Shown piece after piece: positions 32,332 to 45,602 of a stretch of 64,000 nucleotides of DNA (the first letter of the stretch is position 1; each line of letters opens with the position of its first letter). The translations under genes and the position numbers were made by a program. The stretch spans positions 1,548,001 to 1,612,000 of the forward strand of contig NW_026970820.1 in the NCBI RefSeq assembly GCF_963678635.1. Direction: 5' to 3'. The DNA is from Symsagittifera roscoffensis (Eukaryota; Xenacoelomorpha; Acoela; Convolutidae). The notes beneath the pieces were generated by a model that was not told the origin of the DNA, searched no databases, and was given only the letters and a program-made list of their open reading frames with translations.

Positions 32332-34542
32332 CACAGTCAGGTACTAGTGTTTTATTTTTGTTTTTCGTATTTTGTCAAGCCAAAAGAGAGTGTAGTCAAG
32401 CATCAACATCATGTGCTCAAGCAAATACGTGGACTTCTACGCATTCCCATTCGCAATGCGCCCTTCGGGCGCAAATGCCAATGCTCAATTAATTTTGCCA
32501 GGTGAAAATTTTTTAAAAAAAAAAACTCTGATGAATTTTAACTTAAACTACCACCAAAAACGCAAAGATTTCAAAGTGTGAATTAATCAAGTATTTGATA
32601 ATACCGGGCATGCAGTGAGACTGATTTCGGCAAAATTAAAATGGAAAATGAAGGAAATGGAAAGAAAAAAATGTTCAAAATTAGAACGCATTATCAAAAA
32701 CTTATTTGATCTCCGCTAATGTCATAATTCCGATCAGGCTGATTTCAGATTTTAAGCGTAGAGTTTACGGTTACGGCTGCTCCCTCTACAGGTCCCAGAG
32801 GGACCGAGTGAGCATCCTACCTCGATCCAGGATAACGGATAGTTGTTTTTAGTTTTTCACAAAATGTTTTTTCACTATTCCTTGTTTTCAATTCCTCATG
32901 AGAAGCTGTATTAACTTTCAAAAAAATTGATTTTATTAATCAATGCTTCCAAGAACAACTGATGTTAGGCGGTTACAAATGCGGTTGGTGAAAACTAGTA
33001 TGGGATAATGATGACAAAATTTGTAAGTTTTCAAATGAATTTAAAAACAGTTTTTTGCTTTTTTCTTTTATAAATTGGGAGAAATGAATCACTTTTTTTT
33101 AAGTTTTCCTCGCACCACCCACTGTTCTTAAGTAATGAAGATTCCTGTTCTAGCCGTTTATTACACTTTGGCAGAAACAACATCAATAGAAGTAAAATGT
33201 TTAAAAAAAAAAAAATTAAAAATTATGTTTTTTTTTTTAAAAAGTCAAAAATTTGTAATTTTCAAAATTGAAAAAAAGTGAAAATTAATTGCGTATTACG
33301 ATTCAGCGTACCCAACTTAGTGGGTCTAGCATTTTAAATTACCAAAAAATGTTAAAAATTGTAGATTTTATGAAGTTTTCATTCTGGCTATGTTTCCTTG
33401 TCGCCTCCACTTAAGGCACCTTTGAGCCAACTTGAGAAACTGGAACCTAAACAAGCTAAGCAGATAGTCTGAATGAGCCATTTTTAGCTTGATAACACGC
33501 CTGGAAGAAAAAAAAATCCAGAAAAGAAAGAAATTTTTGAACTTTAACCTTTTTTTCTTCTTCAAATGGCGATACTTAGAATAATTTTTCAGCTGAAAAG
33601 TTCAAAAAAAATCGAAAAATTCGAATTTTGAAAAATTTTTAAAAAAATCTCATCAGTCTGTTCATTGGAGTCTTCGAAGTTTTTGGAGACCTTATCTGGC
33701 GACTAACAACAAGTGGATCACTTATTTTAAAATTTTGAGAAAGGACAAAAAAACATGTTTTTTCGACTTTTTTCACAGAATTCCGAAAGCAATATCTTGG
33801 CTAAAAACAAGAATGAGGGCCTAAAATTAGTACAAACAGTACTCCCACATAAGGTACATTAGGATGGAAACAAAAAATTTACTCTGACTCAATAATCGTT
33901 TTTTAACTTTATTTCTGAACAAGAAATTGAAAAGAAATCAAAAACTTAAAATTTTTTTGAAAAAAATGATTTTTTTTAAAAAGTGCCAATTTTTAGCTGA
34001 AACTTTTCATTTTAGCTAAGAAAACCAGAGCAATGCCCTTTAAGCTCAATTAAATTAATATAGCAAATTGTTTTCAAGTTTTTTCGTTAAAAGCTTTCAT
34101 TTTGAAAGAGTAGTCAAAATTGGGTAAAAAAAATTAAAAAAAATCAATTTTCTCAGATTCAAAAACCTCCACCACCATGATAATTAGTTCGTTAGATAGG
34201 ACTCCTAAGATCAATTTAGACTTATTTTCATAAAAATATCAAAATTTTTACTTATTTTTGAGAATTAAGCAAAATAAAAATTTTTCCCAAATTGGGCAAA
34301 AAGCCCAAATTAGCCCAAACACCTGTTAAAAATTGTTGGGTCAAAAAATCACAAAAGGAAACCCCTATTCGTTTGACATTTTAGGGCTGCATGCAAAAAA
34401 TTAGACCAATCTAACCTGACAATTTCGAGAATCAACTTTTTTGTCAAAATTCTCTAAAGACCAATTTAGGGAGATTACTTGTACCGGTGGGGGCCCTACC
34501 CCACCTAAAAAATTTTTGAAATGCTGGAACGCGGCCACCTAG
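32332..34542 (+). repeat. Type B unit B12
   Basis: 2211 bp, start S1, end alpha. H1 at 32458-32472; H2 at 32775-32817. It looks identical to B22, 23.8 kb away, and almost identical to B4. The private GGCTGCATGC is at 34385-34394. Its neighbours on both sides differ from those of B4 and B22. Confidence 0.95.
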
Positions 34543-36754
34543 CACAATCAGGTACTAGTGGTTGATGTTTGTTTTTCGTATTTTGTCAAACCAAAAGAGA
34601 GCGTGGTCATGCATCGACATAATGTGCTCAAGCAAATACGTGGACTTCTACGCATTCCCATTCGCAATGTGCCCTTCGGGCGCAAATGCCAATGCTCAAT
34701 TAATTTTGTCAGGTGAAAATTTTGTAAAGAAAAATTCTGATGAATTTTAACTTAAACTACCACCAAGAAACGCAAAGAGTTCAAAGTGTGAAACAATCAA
34801 GTTTTTGCTACTACTGGGCATGCAGTGAGACTAATTTCGGCAAAAATAAAATGGAAAATGAAGGAAATGGAAAGAAAAAAATTGTTCAAAATTAGAACGC
34901 AATTTCAAAAACTTATTTGATCTCCGCCAATGTCATAATTCCGATCAGGCTAATTTCAGATTTTGAGCGTAGAGTTTAAGGTTACGGCTGCTCCCTCTAC
35001 AGGTCCCAGAGGGACCGAGTGAGCATCCTACGTCGATCCAGGATAACGGATAGTTGCTTTTAATTTTTCACAAAATCTTTTTTCACTAATGCTTGTTTTC
35101 AATTCCTCATGAGAAGCTGTATAAATTTTTAAAAAAATTGATTTTATTAATCAATGCTTGCAAGAACAACTGATGTTAGGCAGTTATAAATGCGGTTGGT
35201 GAAAACTAGTAAGGGATAATGATGAGAAAAAATGTAAGTTTTCAACTGAATTTAAAAACATTTTTTTTCTTTTTTTTGTAAATCGGGAGAAATAAATCAG
35301 TTTTTTTTTTAAGTTTTCCTCGCACCATCCACTGTTCTTAAGTAATGAAGATTCCTGTTCTAGCCGTTTATAATACTTTGGCAGGAAAAACATCAATATG
35401 ATGTAAAATGTTTTAAAAAAGAGAAAAATTTAAAAATTATGTTTCTTTTTTAAAAATCAAAAAATTTGTAATTTTCAAAATTGAAAAAAAGTGAAAATTA
35501 ATTGCATATTACGATTCAGCGTACCCAACTTAGTGGGTCTAGCATTTCAAATTACCAAAAAATGTTGAAAATTGTAGATTTTATGAAGTTTTCATTTTGG
35601 CTATTTTTCCTTGTTGCCTCCACTTAAGGCACCTTTGAGCCAACTTGAGAAACTGGAACCTAAACAAGCTATACAGATAGTCTGAATAAGCCATTTTCAG
35701 CTTGATAACACGCCTGGAAGAAAAAAAAACTCCAGAAAAGAAAGAAAATTTTGAACTTTAACCTTTTTTCTTCTTCAAATGGCGATATTTAGAAAAATTT
35801 TTCAGCTGAAAAGTTCAAAAAAAATCAAAAAATTCAAATTTTGAAAAAATTTTAAAAAAATCTCAACATTCTGTTTATTGGAGTCTTCGAGGTTTTGGGA
35901 GACCTTATCTGACGGCTAACAACAAGTGGATCACTTATTTTAAAATTTTGAGAAAGGTCAAAAAAACATGTTTTTTCTATTTTTTTGACAGAATTCCGGA
36001 AGCAATATCTTGGCTAAAAACAAAAATGAGGGCCTAAAAACAGTACAAACAGTACTCCCACATCAGGTACATTAGGTTGGAAACAAAAAAATTATTCTGA
36101 CTTAAAAATCGTTTTTTAACTTTATTTCTGAACAAGAAATTGAAAAGAAATCTAAAACTTAAAAATTTTTTGAAAAAAATGATTGTTTTGAAAAAGTGCC
36201 AATTTTTAGCTGAAACTTTTTATTTAAGCTAATAAAGCCAGAGCAATGCCCTTTAAGCTCAAATAAATTAATTAAGCAAATTATTTTCAAGTTTTTTCGT
36301 TAAAGGCTTTTATTTTGAAAAAGTATTCAAAAATGGGTAAAAAAAGTCAAAAAAATCAATTTTCTCCGATTCAAAAACCTCCACTACCATGATGATTTGT
36401 TCGTTAGATAGGACTGCTGAGATCACGTTAGACTTACTTTCATAAAAATATCAAAATTTTTACTTATTTTTGAGAATTAGGCAAAATAAAAACTTTTCCC
36501 AAATTGGGCAAAAAGCCCAAATTAGCCCAAACACCTGTTAAAAATTGTTCGGTCAAAAAATCACAAAAGGAAACCCCTATTCGTTTGACATTTTAGGGCC
36601 GCATGCAAAAAATTAGACCAATCTAACCTGACAATTTCGAGAATCGACTTTTTTGTCAAAATTCTCTAAAGACCAATTTAGGGAGATTACTTGTACCGGT
36701 GGGGGCCCTACCCCACCTAAAAAATTTTTGAAATGCTGGAACGCGGCCACCTAG
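34543..36754 (+). repeat. Type B unit B13
   Basis: 2212 bp, start S1, end alpha. H1 at 34669-34683 reads GTGCCC-TTC-GGGCGC, a change that would still pair as G-U in RNA. H2 is at 34986-35028. The second half shares private variants with B19 (AGTACTCCCACATCAGG). Confidence 0.95.
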
Positions 36755-38974
36755 CACAATCAGGTACTAGTGGCTTGATTTTGGTTTTTAATATTGTCTG
36801 GAACCAAAAGAGAGTGTCGTCAAGCATCGACATCATGTGGTCAAGCAAATACGTGGACTTCTACGCATTCCCATTAGCAATGCGCCCTTCGGGCGCAAAT
36901 GCCAATGCTCAACTAATTTTGCCAGGTGAAAAAATTTGTTTAAAGAAAAATTCTGATAAATTTTAATTTAAACTATCACCAAAAAACGCAAAGATTTCAA
37001 AGTGTGAAACAATCAAATTTTGGCCAATACCGGGCTTGCAATGAGACTGATGTTGGCAAAAGTAAAATAGAAAATGAAGAAAATGGAAAGAAAAAAATTG
37101 TTGAAAATAAGAACGCAACATCAAAAACTTATTTGATCTCCGCTCAAATCATAATTCAGATCAGGCTGATTTCAGATTTTAAGCGTAGAATCTACGGTTA
37201 CGGCTGCTCCCTCTACAGGTCCCAGAGGGACCGAGTGAGCATCCTACCTCGATCCAGGTTAACGGATAGTTGTTCTTAATTTTTCACAAAATTTTTTTAC
37301 ACTAATGCTTGTTTCCAATTCCTCATGAGAAGCTGTATTATTTTTTAAAAAATTGATTTTATTAATCAATGCTTCCAAGAACAACTGATGTTAGGCGGTT
37401 ATAAATGCGGTTGTTGAAAACTAGTAAGGGATAATGATGAGAAAAATTGTAAGTTTTCAAATGAATTGAAAAACGGTTTTTTTCCTTTTTTTCTTTTGTA
37501 AATCGGTAGAAATGAATCATTTTTTTTTCAAGTTTTCCTCGCACCACCCACTGTTCTTAAGTAATGAAGATTCCTTCTCTAGCCGTATATAACACTTTGG
37601 CAGAAAAAACATCAATATGATATAAAATGTTTTAAAAAAGAGAAAAAATTAAAAATTATGTTTTTTTTTAAAAATCAAAAAATTTGTAATTTTCAAAATT
37701 GAAAAAAAGTGAAAACTAATTGCATATTACAATTCAGCGTACCCAACTTAGTGGGTCTAGCATTTTAAATTACCAAAAAATGTTGAAAATTGTAGATTTT
37801 ATGAAGTTTTCATTTTGGCTATTTTTCCTTTTCGCCACCACTTAAGGCACCTTTGAGCCAACTTGAGAAACTGGAACCTAAACAAGCTATACAGATAATC
37901 TGAATGAGCCATTTTCAGCGTGATAACACCCCTGGAAGAAAAAAAACTGCAGAAAAGAAAAGGAATTTTGAACTTTAACCTTTTTTCTTCTTCAAATGGC
38001 GATACTTAGAATAATTTTTCAGCTGAAAAGTTCAAAAAAAATCAAAAAATTCAAATTTTGAAAAAATTTGTAAAAAAATCTCATCAGTCTGTTTATTGGA
38101 GTCTTCGAGGTTTTGGGAGACCTTATCTGGCGGCTAACAACAAGTGGGTCACTTATTTTAAAAATTAGAGAAAGGTCAAAAAAACATGTTTTTTCGGTTT
38201 TTTTGACAGAATTCCTAAAGCGATATCTTGGCTAAAAACAAAAATGAGGGCCTAAAATTAGTACAAACAGTACTCTCACATAAGGTACATTAGGTTGGAA
38301 ACAAAAAATTGACTCTGACTCAAAAATCGTTTTTTAACTTTATTTCTGAACAAAAAATTGTAAAAAAATCAAAAAGTTAAAATTTTTTTGAAAAAAATGA
38401 TTGTTTTGAAAAAGTGCCAATTTTTAGCTGAAACTTTTCATTTTAGCTAATAAAGCCAAAGCAATGCCCTTTAAGCTCAAATAAATTAATTAAGCAGATT
38501 ATTTTCAAGTTTTTTCGTTAAAGGCTTTTATTTTGAAAAGTTAGTCAAAAATGGGTTAAAAAAAGTCAAAAAAATTAATTTTCTCAGATTGAAAAACCTC
38601 CACTGCCATGATGATTAGTTCGATCGATAGGACTACTGAGATCAATTTAGACGTATTTTCATAAGTATATCAAAATTTTTATTTATTTTTGAGAATTAAG
38701 CAAAATAAAAACTTTTCCCAAATTGGGCAAAAAGCCCAAATTAGCCCAAACACCTGTTAAAAATTGTTGGGTCAAAAAGTCACAAAAGGAAACCCCTATT
38801 CGTTTGACATTTTAGGGCCGCATGCAAAAAATTAGACCAATCTAACCTGACAATTTTGAGAATCGACTTTTTTGCAAAATTTCTCTATAGTCCATTTGAG
38901 GGATATTACTTGTACCGGTGGGGGCCCCTACCCCACCTCAAAAAATTTTGTAATGCTGGAACGCGGCCACCTAG
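36755..38974 (+). repeat. Type B unit B14
   Basis: 2220 bp, start S1, end beta. H1 at 36882-36896; H2 at 37202-37244. The second half shares private variants with B18 (TTTTTTCGGTTTTTTTGAC, CTAAAGCGATATC), but their starts belong to different classes. Confidence 0.95.
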
Positions 38975-41186
38975 CACCCTCAAGGTCACGTGTTGGATTT
39001 TTGTTTTTGGTATTTTCTGAAAACAAAAGAGAGCGTGGTCATGCATCGACATCATGTGCTCAAGCAAATACGTGGACTTCTACGCATTCCCATTCGCAAT
39101 GCGCCCTTCGGGCGCAAATGCCAATGCTCAATTAATTTTGCCAGGTGAAAATTTTTTAAAGAAAAATTCTGATGAATTTTAAGTTAAACTACCACCAAAA
39201 AACGCAAAGTTTTCAAAGTGTGAAACAATCAAGTTTTTGCTAATACCGGGCATGCAGAGAGACTGGTTTCGGCAAAAATAAAATGGAAAATGAAGGAAAT
39301 GGAAAGAAAAAAATTGTTCAAAATAAGAACGCATTATGAAAAACTTATTTGATCTCCGCTAATGTCATAATTCCGATCAGGCTGATTTCAGATTTTAAGC
39401 GTAGGGTTTACAGTTACGGCTGCTCTCTCTACAGGTCCCAGAGGGACCGAGTGAGCATCCTACCTCGATCCAGGATAACGGATAGTTGTTTTTAGTTTTT
39501 CACAATTTTTTTTTCACTAATGCTTGTTTTCACTTCCTCATGAGAAGCTGTATAAATTTTTAGAAAAACTGATTTTAATAATCAATGCTTCCAAGAATAA
39601 CTGATGTAAGGCGGTTACAAATGCGGTTGGTGAAAAGTAGTAAGGGATAATGATGAGAAAAATTGCAAGTTTTCAAATGAATTTAAAAACAGTTTTTTTT
39701 CTTTTTTCTTTTGTAAATTGGGAGAAATGAATCAGTTTTTTTTTTGTTTTCCTTGCACCACCCATTGTTCTTAAGTAATGAAGATTCCTGTTCTAGCCGT
39801 TTATAACACTTTGGCAGAAACAACATCAATATGATGTAAAATGTTTTAAAAAAGAGAAAAAATTAAAAATTATGTTTTTTTTTTTAAAATCAAAATTTAG
39901 TTATTTTCAAAAATGTAAAAAAGTGAAAAACAATTGCATATTACGATTCACCGTACCCAAATTAGTGGGTCTAGTATTTTAAATTATCAAAAAATGTTGA
40001 AAATTGTGGATTTTATGAAGTTTTCATTCTGGCTATTTTTCCTTGTTGCCTCCACTTAAGGCACCTTTGAGCCAACTTGAGAAACTGGAACCTAAACAAG
40101 CTATAAAGATAGTCTGAATGAGCCATTTTCAGCGTGATAACACGCCTGGAAGAATAAAAAAATCCAGAAACGAAAGAAAATTTTGAACTTTAACCGTTTT
40201 TCTTCTTCAAATGGCGATACTTAGAATAATTTTTCAGCTGAAAAGTTCAAAAAAAATCAAAAAATTCAAATTTTGAAGAAATTTAAAAAAATCTCATCAG
40301 TCTGTTCATTGGAGTCTTCGAGGTTTTGATAGACCTTATCTGGCGGCTAACAACTAAAGGATCACTTATTTTAAAAATTTGAGAAAGATCAAAAAAACAT
40401 GTTTTTTCGATTTTTTTGACAGAATTCCGAAAGCGATATCTTGGCTAAAAACAAAATTGAGGGCCTAAAATTAGTAAAAAAAGTACTCCCACACAAAGTA
40501 CATTAGGTTGGAAACAAAAAAAAGACTCTGACTCAAAAATCGTTTTTTAACTTTATTTCTGAACAAAAAATTGTAAAAAAATCAAAAAGTTAAATTTTTT
40601 TTGAAAAAAATGATTTTTTTGAAAAAGTGCCAATTTTTAGCTGAAACTTTTCATTTTAGCTAAGAAAGCCAGAGCAATGCCCTTTAAGCTCAAATAAATT
40701 AATTAACCAAACTGTTTTCAAGTTTTTTCGTTAAAGGCTTTTATTTTGAAAAAGTATTCAAAAATGGGTAAAAAAAAGTCAAAAAAATCATTTTTCTCCG
40801 ATTCAAAAACCTCCACTACCATGATGATTAGTGCGTTAGATAGGACTGCTGAGATCAATTTAGACGTTCTTTCATAAGTATATCGAATTTTTTACTTATT
40901 TTTGAGAATTAAGCAAAATAAAAACTTTTCCCAAATTGGGCAAAAAGCCCAAATTAGCCCAAACACCTGTTAAAAATTGTTGGGTCAAAAAATCACAAAA
41001 GGAAACCCCTATTCGTTTGACATTTTAGGGCCGCATGCAAAAAATTAGACCAATCTAACCTGACAATTTCGAGAATCGACTTTTTTGTCAAAATTCTCTA
41101 AAGACCAATTTAGGGAGATTACTTGTACCGGTGGGGGCCCTACCCCACCTAAAAAATTTTTGAAATGCTGGAACGCGGCCACCTAG
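38975..41186 (+). repeat. Type B unit B15
   Basis: 2212 bp, start S2 (CACGTGTTGG, as in B1), end alpha. H1 at 39101-39115; H2 at 39418-39460 with CTCTCTC in the left arm. It carries more private changes than most units, for example the altered AGTAC hairpin and GAATAACTGATGTAAGG. Confidence 0.95.
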
Positions 41187-43387
41187 CACCCTCAAGGTCA
41201 CGTGACTTAATTTTGTTTTTGGTATTTTCTGAAACCAAAAGAGAGCGTGGTCATGCATCATGCATCGACATCATGTGCTCAAGCAAATACGTGGACTTCT
41301 ACGCATTCCCATACGCATTCCCATTCGCATTAATTTCGCCAGGTGAAAATTTTTTAAAGAAAAATTCTGATAAATTTTAACTTAAACTACCATCAAAAAA
41401 CGCAAAGATTTCAAAGTGTGAAACAATCAAGTTTTTGCTATTACCGGGCATGTAGTGAGACTGAATCCGGCAAAAATAAATTGAAAAATGAAGGAAATGG
41501 AAAGAAAAAAATTGTTCAAAATAAGAACGCAACATCAAAAACTTATTTGATCTCCGCTAAGGTCATAATTCTGATCAGGCTGATTTCAGATTTTAAGCGT
41601 ACAATTTACGGTTACGGCTGCTCCCTCTACAGGTCCCAGAGGGACCGAGTGAGCATCCTACCTCGATCCAGGTTAACGGATAGTTGTTCTTAATTTTTCC
41701 AAAAATTTTTTTTCACTAATGCTTGTTTTCATTTCCTGATGAGAAGCTGTATTAATTTTAAAAAAATTGATTTTATTAATCAATGCTTCCAAGAACAACT
41801 GATGTTAGGTGGTTGCAAATGCGGTTGCTGAAAACTAGTAAGGGATAATGATGAGAAAAATTGTAAGTTTTCAAATGAATTTAAAAACAGTTTTTTTCTT
41901 TTTTTTCTTTTTGTAAATCGGGAGAAATGAATCATTTTTTTTAAAGTTTTCCTCGCACCAACCACTGTTCTTAAGTAATGAAGATTCCTGTTCTAGCCGT
42001 TTATAACACTTTGGCAGAAAAAACATCAATATGATGTAAAATGTTTTAAAAAAGAGAAAAATTTAAAAATTATGTTTTTTTTTAAAAATCAAAAATTTGT
42101 AATTTTCAAAATTGAAAAAAAGTGAAAATTAATTGCATATTACGACTCAGCGTACCCATTTTAGTGGGTATAGCATTTTGAATCACCAAAAAATGTTAAA
42201 AATTGTAGATTTTATGAAGTTTTCATTTTGGCTATTTTTCCTTGTCGCCTCCACTTAAGGCACCTTTGAGCCAACTTGAGAAACTGGAACCTAAACAAGC
42301 TATACAGATAGTCTGAATGAGCCATTTTCAGCGTGATAACACGCTTGGAAGAAAAAAAAAACTGCAGAAAAGAAAGGAAATTTTGAACTTTAACCTTTTT
42401 TCTTCTTCAAATGGCGATACTTAGAATAATTTTTCAGCTGAAAAGTTCAAAAAAAATCAAAAAATTCAAATTTTGAAAAAATTTTAAAAAAATCTCATCA
42501 GTCTGTTTATTGGAGTCTTCGAGGTTTTGGGAGACCTTATCTGGCGGCTAACAACAAGTGGATCACTTATTTTAAATTTTTGAGAAAGGTCAAAAAAACC
42601 TGTTTTTACGATTTTTTAGACAGAATTCCGAAAGCAATATCTTGGCTAAAAACAAAAATGAGGGCCTAAAAATAGTACAAACAGTACTCCCACATAAAGT
42701 ACATTAGGTTGGAAAGAAGAAATTGACTCTGATTCAAAAATCGTTTTATAACTTTATTTCTGAACAAAAAATTGTAAAAAAATCAAAAACTGAAAAATTT
42801 TTTGAAAAAAATGATTGTTTTGAAAAAGTGCCAATTTTCAGCTGAAACTTTTCAGTTTATCTTAAAAAGCCAGAGCAAGGCCCTTTAAGCTCAAATAAAT
42901 TAATTAAGCAAATTATTTTCAAGTTTTTTCGTTAAAGGCTTTTATTTTGAAAAAGTATTCAAAAATGGGTAAAAAAAAGTCAAAAAAATCAATTTTCTCA
43001 GATTCAAAAACCTTCACCACCATGATGATTAGTTCGCTAGATAGGACTGCTGAAACCAATTTATACGTATTTTCATAAGTATATCAAAATTTTTTTTTAT
43101 TTTTGAGAATTAAGCAAAATAAAAACTTTTCCCAAATTGGGCAAAAAGCCCAAATTAGCCCAAACACCTGTTAAAAATTGTTGGGTCGAAAAATCACAAA
43201 AGGAAACCCCTATTTGTTTGACATTTTAGGGCCGCATGCAAAAAATTAGACCAATCTAACCTGACAATTTCGAGAATCAACTTTTTTGTCAAAATTCTCT
43301 AAAGACCAATTTAGGGAGATTACTTGTACCGGTGGGGGCCCTACCCCACCTAAAAAATTTTTGAAATGCTGGAACGCGGCCACCTAG
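41187..43387 (+). repeat. Type B unit B16
   Basis: 2201 bp, start S2, end alpha, the shortest B unit. H1 and its flank are missing (see the separate entry); H2 is at 41616-41658. A CATGCAT duplication lies just upstream (CATGCATCATGCATCGAC). The remainder is close to B11. Confidence 0.95.
41301..41340 (+). other. H1 loss with small duplication in B16
   Basis: Where other units have CGCATTCCCATTCGCA, H1 and AAATGCCAATGCTCAATTAA, B16 has a duplicated ACGCATTCCCAT and then runs straight to TTAATTTCGCC. About 36 bases containing the whole H1 stem are gone. Slippage across a hairpin during replication would explain it. Confidence 0.8.
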
Positions 43388-45602
43388 CACCCTCAAGGTC
43401 AAGTGACTTACTTTTGTTTTTGGTTTTTTCTGAAACCAAAAGCAAGCATGGTCATGCATCGACATCATGTGCTCAAGCAAATACGTGGACTTCTACGCAT
43501 TCCCATTCGCAATGCGCCCATCGGGCTCAAATGCCAATGCTCAATTAATTTTGCCAGGTGAAAAAAAAATTATTTAAAAAGTTCTGCTAAAATTTATTTT
43601 AAACTACCACCAAAAAACGCAAAGATTTCAAAGTGTGAAACAATCAATTTTTGGCTATTACCGGGCATGCAGTGAGACTGATTTTGGCAAAAATAAAATG
43701 GAAAATGAAGGAAATGGAAGGAAAAAATTGTTCAAAATAAGAACGCAACATCAAAAACTTATTTGATCTCCGCTTATGTCATAATTCGATCAGGCTGATT
43801 TCAGATTTTAAGCGTAGAATTTACGGTTACGGCTGCTCCCTCTACAGGTCCCAGAGGGACCGAGTGAGCATCCTACCTCGATCCAGGTTAACGGATAGTT
43901 GTTCTTAATTTTTCACAAATTTTTTTTTCTCTAATGCTTGTTTTCACTTCCTCATGAGAAGCTGTATTAATTTTTAAAAAATATATTTTATCCATCAATG
44001 CTTCCAAGAACAACTGATTTAAGGCGATTACAAATGCGGTTGTTGAAACTAGTAAGGGATAATGATGAGAAAAATTGTAAGTTTTCAAATGAATTTAAAA
44101 ACAGTTTTTTTCCTTTTTTTCTTTTGTAAATCGGGAGAAATGAATCAGTTTTTTTTTAAGTTTTCCTCGCACCACCCACTGTTCCTAAGTATTGAAGATT
44201 CCTGTTCTAGCCGTTTATAACACTTTGGCAGAAAAAACATCAATATGATGTAAAATGTTTTAAAAAAGAGAAAAATTTAAAAATTATGTTTTTTTTTAAA
44301 AAATCAAAAAATTGTAATTTTCAAAATTGAAAAAAAGTAAAAGTTAATTGCATATTACGATTCACCGTACCCAACTTAGTGGGTATAGCATTTTAAATTA
44401 CCAAAAAATGTTGAAAATTGTAGATTTTATGAAGTTTTCATTTTGGCTATTTTTCCTTGTCGCCTCCACTTAAGGCACCTTTGAGCCAACTTGAGAAACT
44501 GGAACCTAAACAAGCTATACAGATAGTCTCAATGAGCCATTTTCAGCGCGATAACACGCCTGGAAGAAAAAAGAACTCCAGAAAAGAAAGAAAATTTTGA
44601 ACTTAAACCTTTTTTCTTCTTCAAATGGCGATACTTAGAATAATTTTTCAGCTGAAAAGTTCAAAAAAAATCAAAAAATTCAAATTTTGAAAAATTTTTA
44701 AAAAAATCTCATCAGTCTGTTTATTGGAGTCTTCGAGGTTCTGGGAGACCTTATCTGGCGACTCACAACAAGTGGATCACTTATTTTAAAATTTTGAGAA
44801 AGGTCAAAAAAACATGTTTTTTCGACTTTTTTGACAGAATTTCGAAAGCAATATCTTGGCTAAAAACAAGAATGAGGGCCTAAAACTAGTACAAACAGTA
44901 CTCCCACATAAGGTACATTAGGTTGGAAACAAAAAATTTACTCTGACTCAAAAATCGTTTTTTAACTTTATTTCTGAACAGGAAATTGAAAAGAAATCAA
45001 AAACTTAAAAATTTTTTGAAAAAAATGATTGTTTTGAAAAAGTGCCAATTTTTACTTGAAACTTTTCGTTTTAGCTAATAAAGCCAGAGCAATGCCCTTT
45101 AAGCTCAAATAAATTAATTATGCAAAGTATTTTCAAGTTTTTTCGTTAAAGCCTTTTATTTTGAAAAAGTATTCAAAAATGGGTAAAAAAAAGTCAAAAA
45201 AAATCAATTTTCTCCGATTCAAAAACCTCCACTACCATGATGATTAGTGCGTTAGATAGGACTGCTGAGATCAATTTAGACGTTCTTTCATAAGTATATC
45301 GAAATTTTTATTTATTTTTGAGAATTAGGCAAAAGAAAAACTTTTCCCAAATCGGGCAAAAAGCCCAAATTAGCCCAAACACCTGTTAAAAATTGTTGGG
45401 TCAAAAAATCACAAAAGGAAACCCCTATTCGTTTGACATTTTAGGGCCGCATGCAAAAAATTAGACCAATCTAACCTGACAATTTCGAGAATCGACTTTT
45501 TTGTCAAAATTCTCTAAAGACCAATTTAGGGAGATTACTTGTACCGGTGGGGGCCCTACCCCACCTAAAAAATTTTTGAAATGCTGGAACGCGGCCACCT
45601 AG
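43388..45602 (+). repeat. Type B unit B17
   Basis: 2215 bp, start S2 with GTCAAGTGAC, end alpha. H1 variant with ATC loop at 43514-43528; H2 at 43831-43873. It is a copy of B10 from start to end; the unit before it (B16) and after it (B18) differ from B9 and B11. Confidence 0.95.

Noticed and set aside
27900-45602. Perfect unit copies as proof of very recent duplication
   Set aside because: Identical units in a long tandem array can also come from assembly error, so I keep the observation but do not date it.
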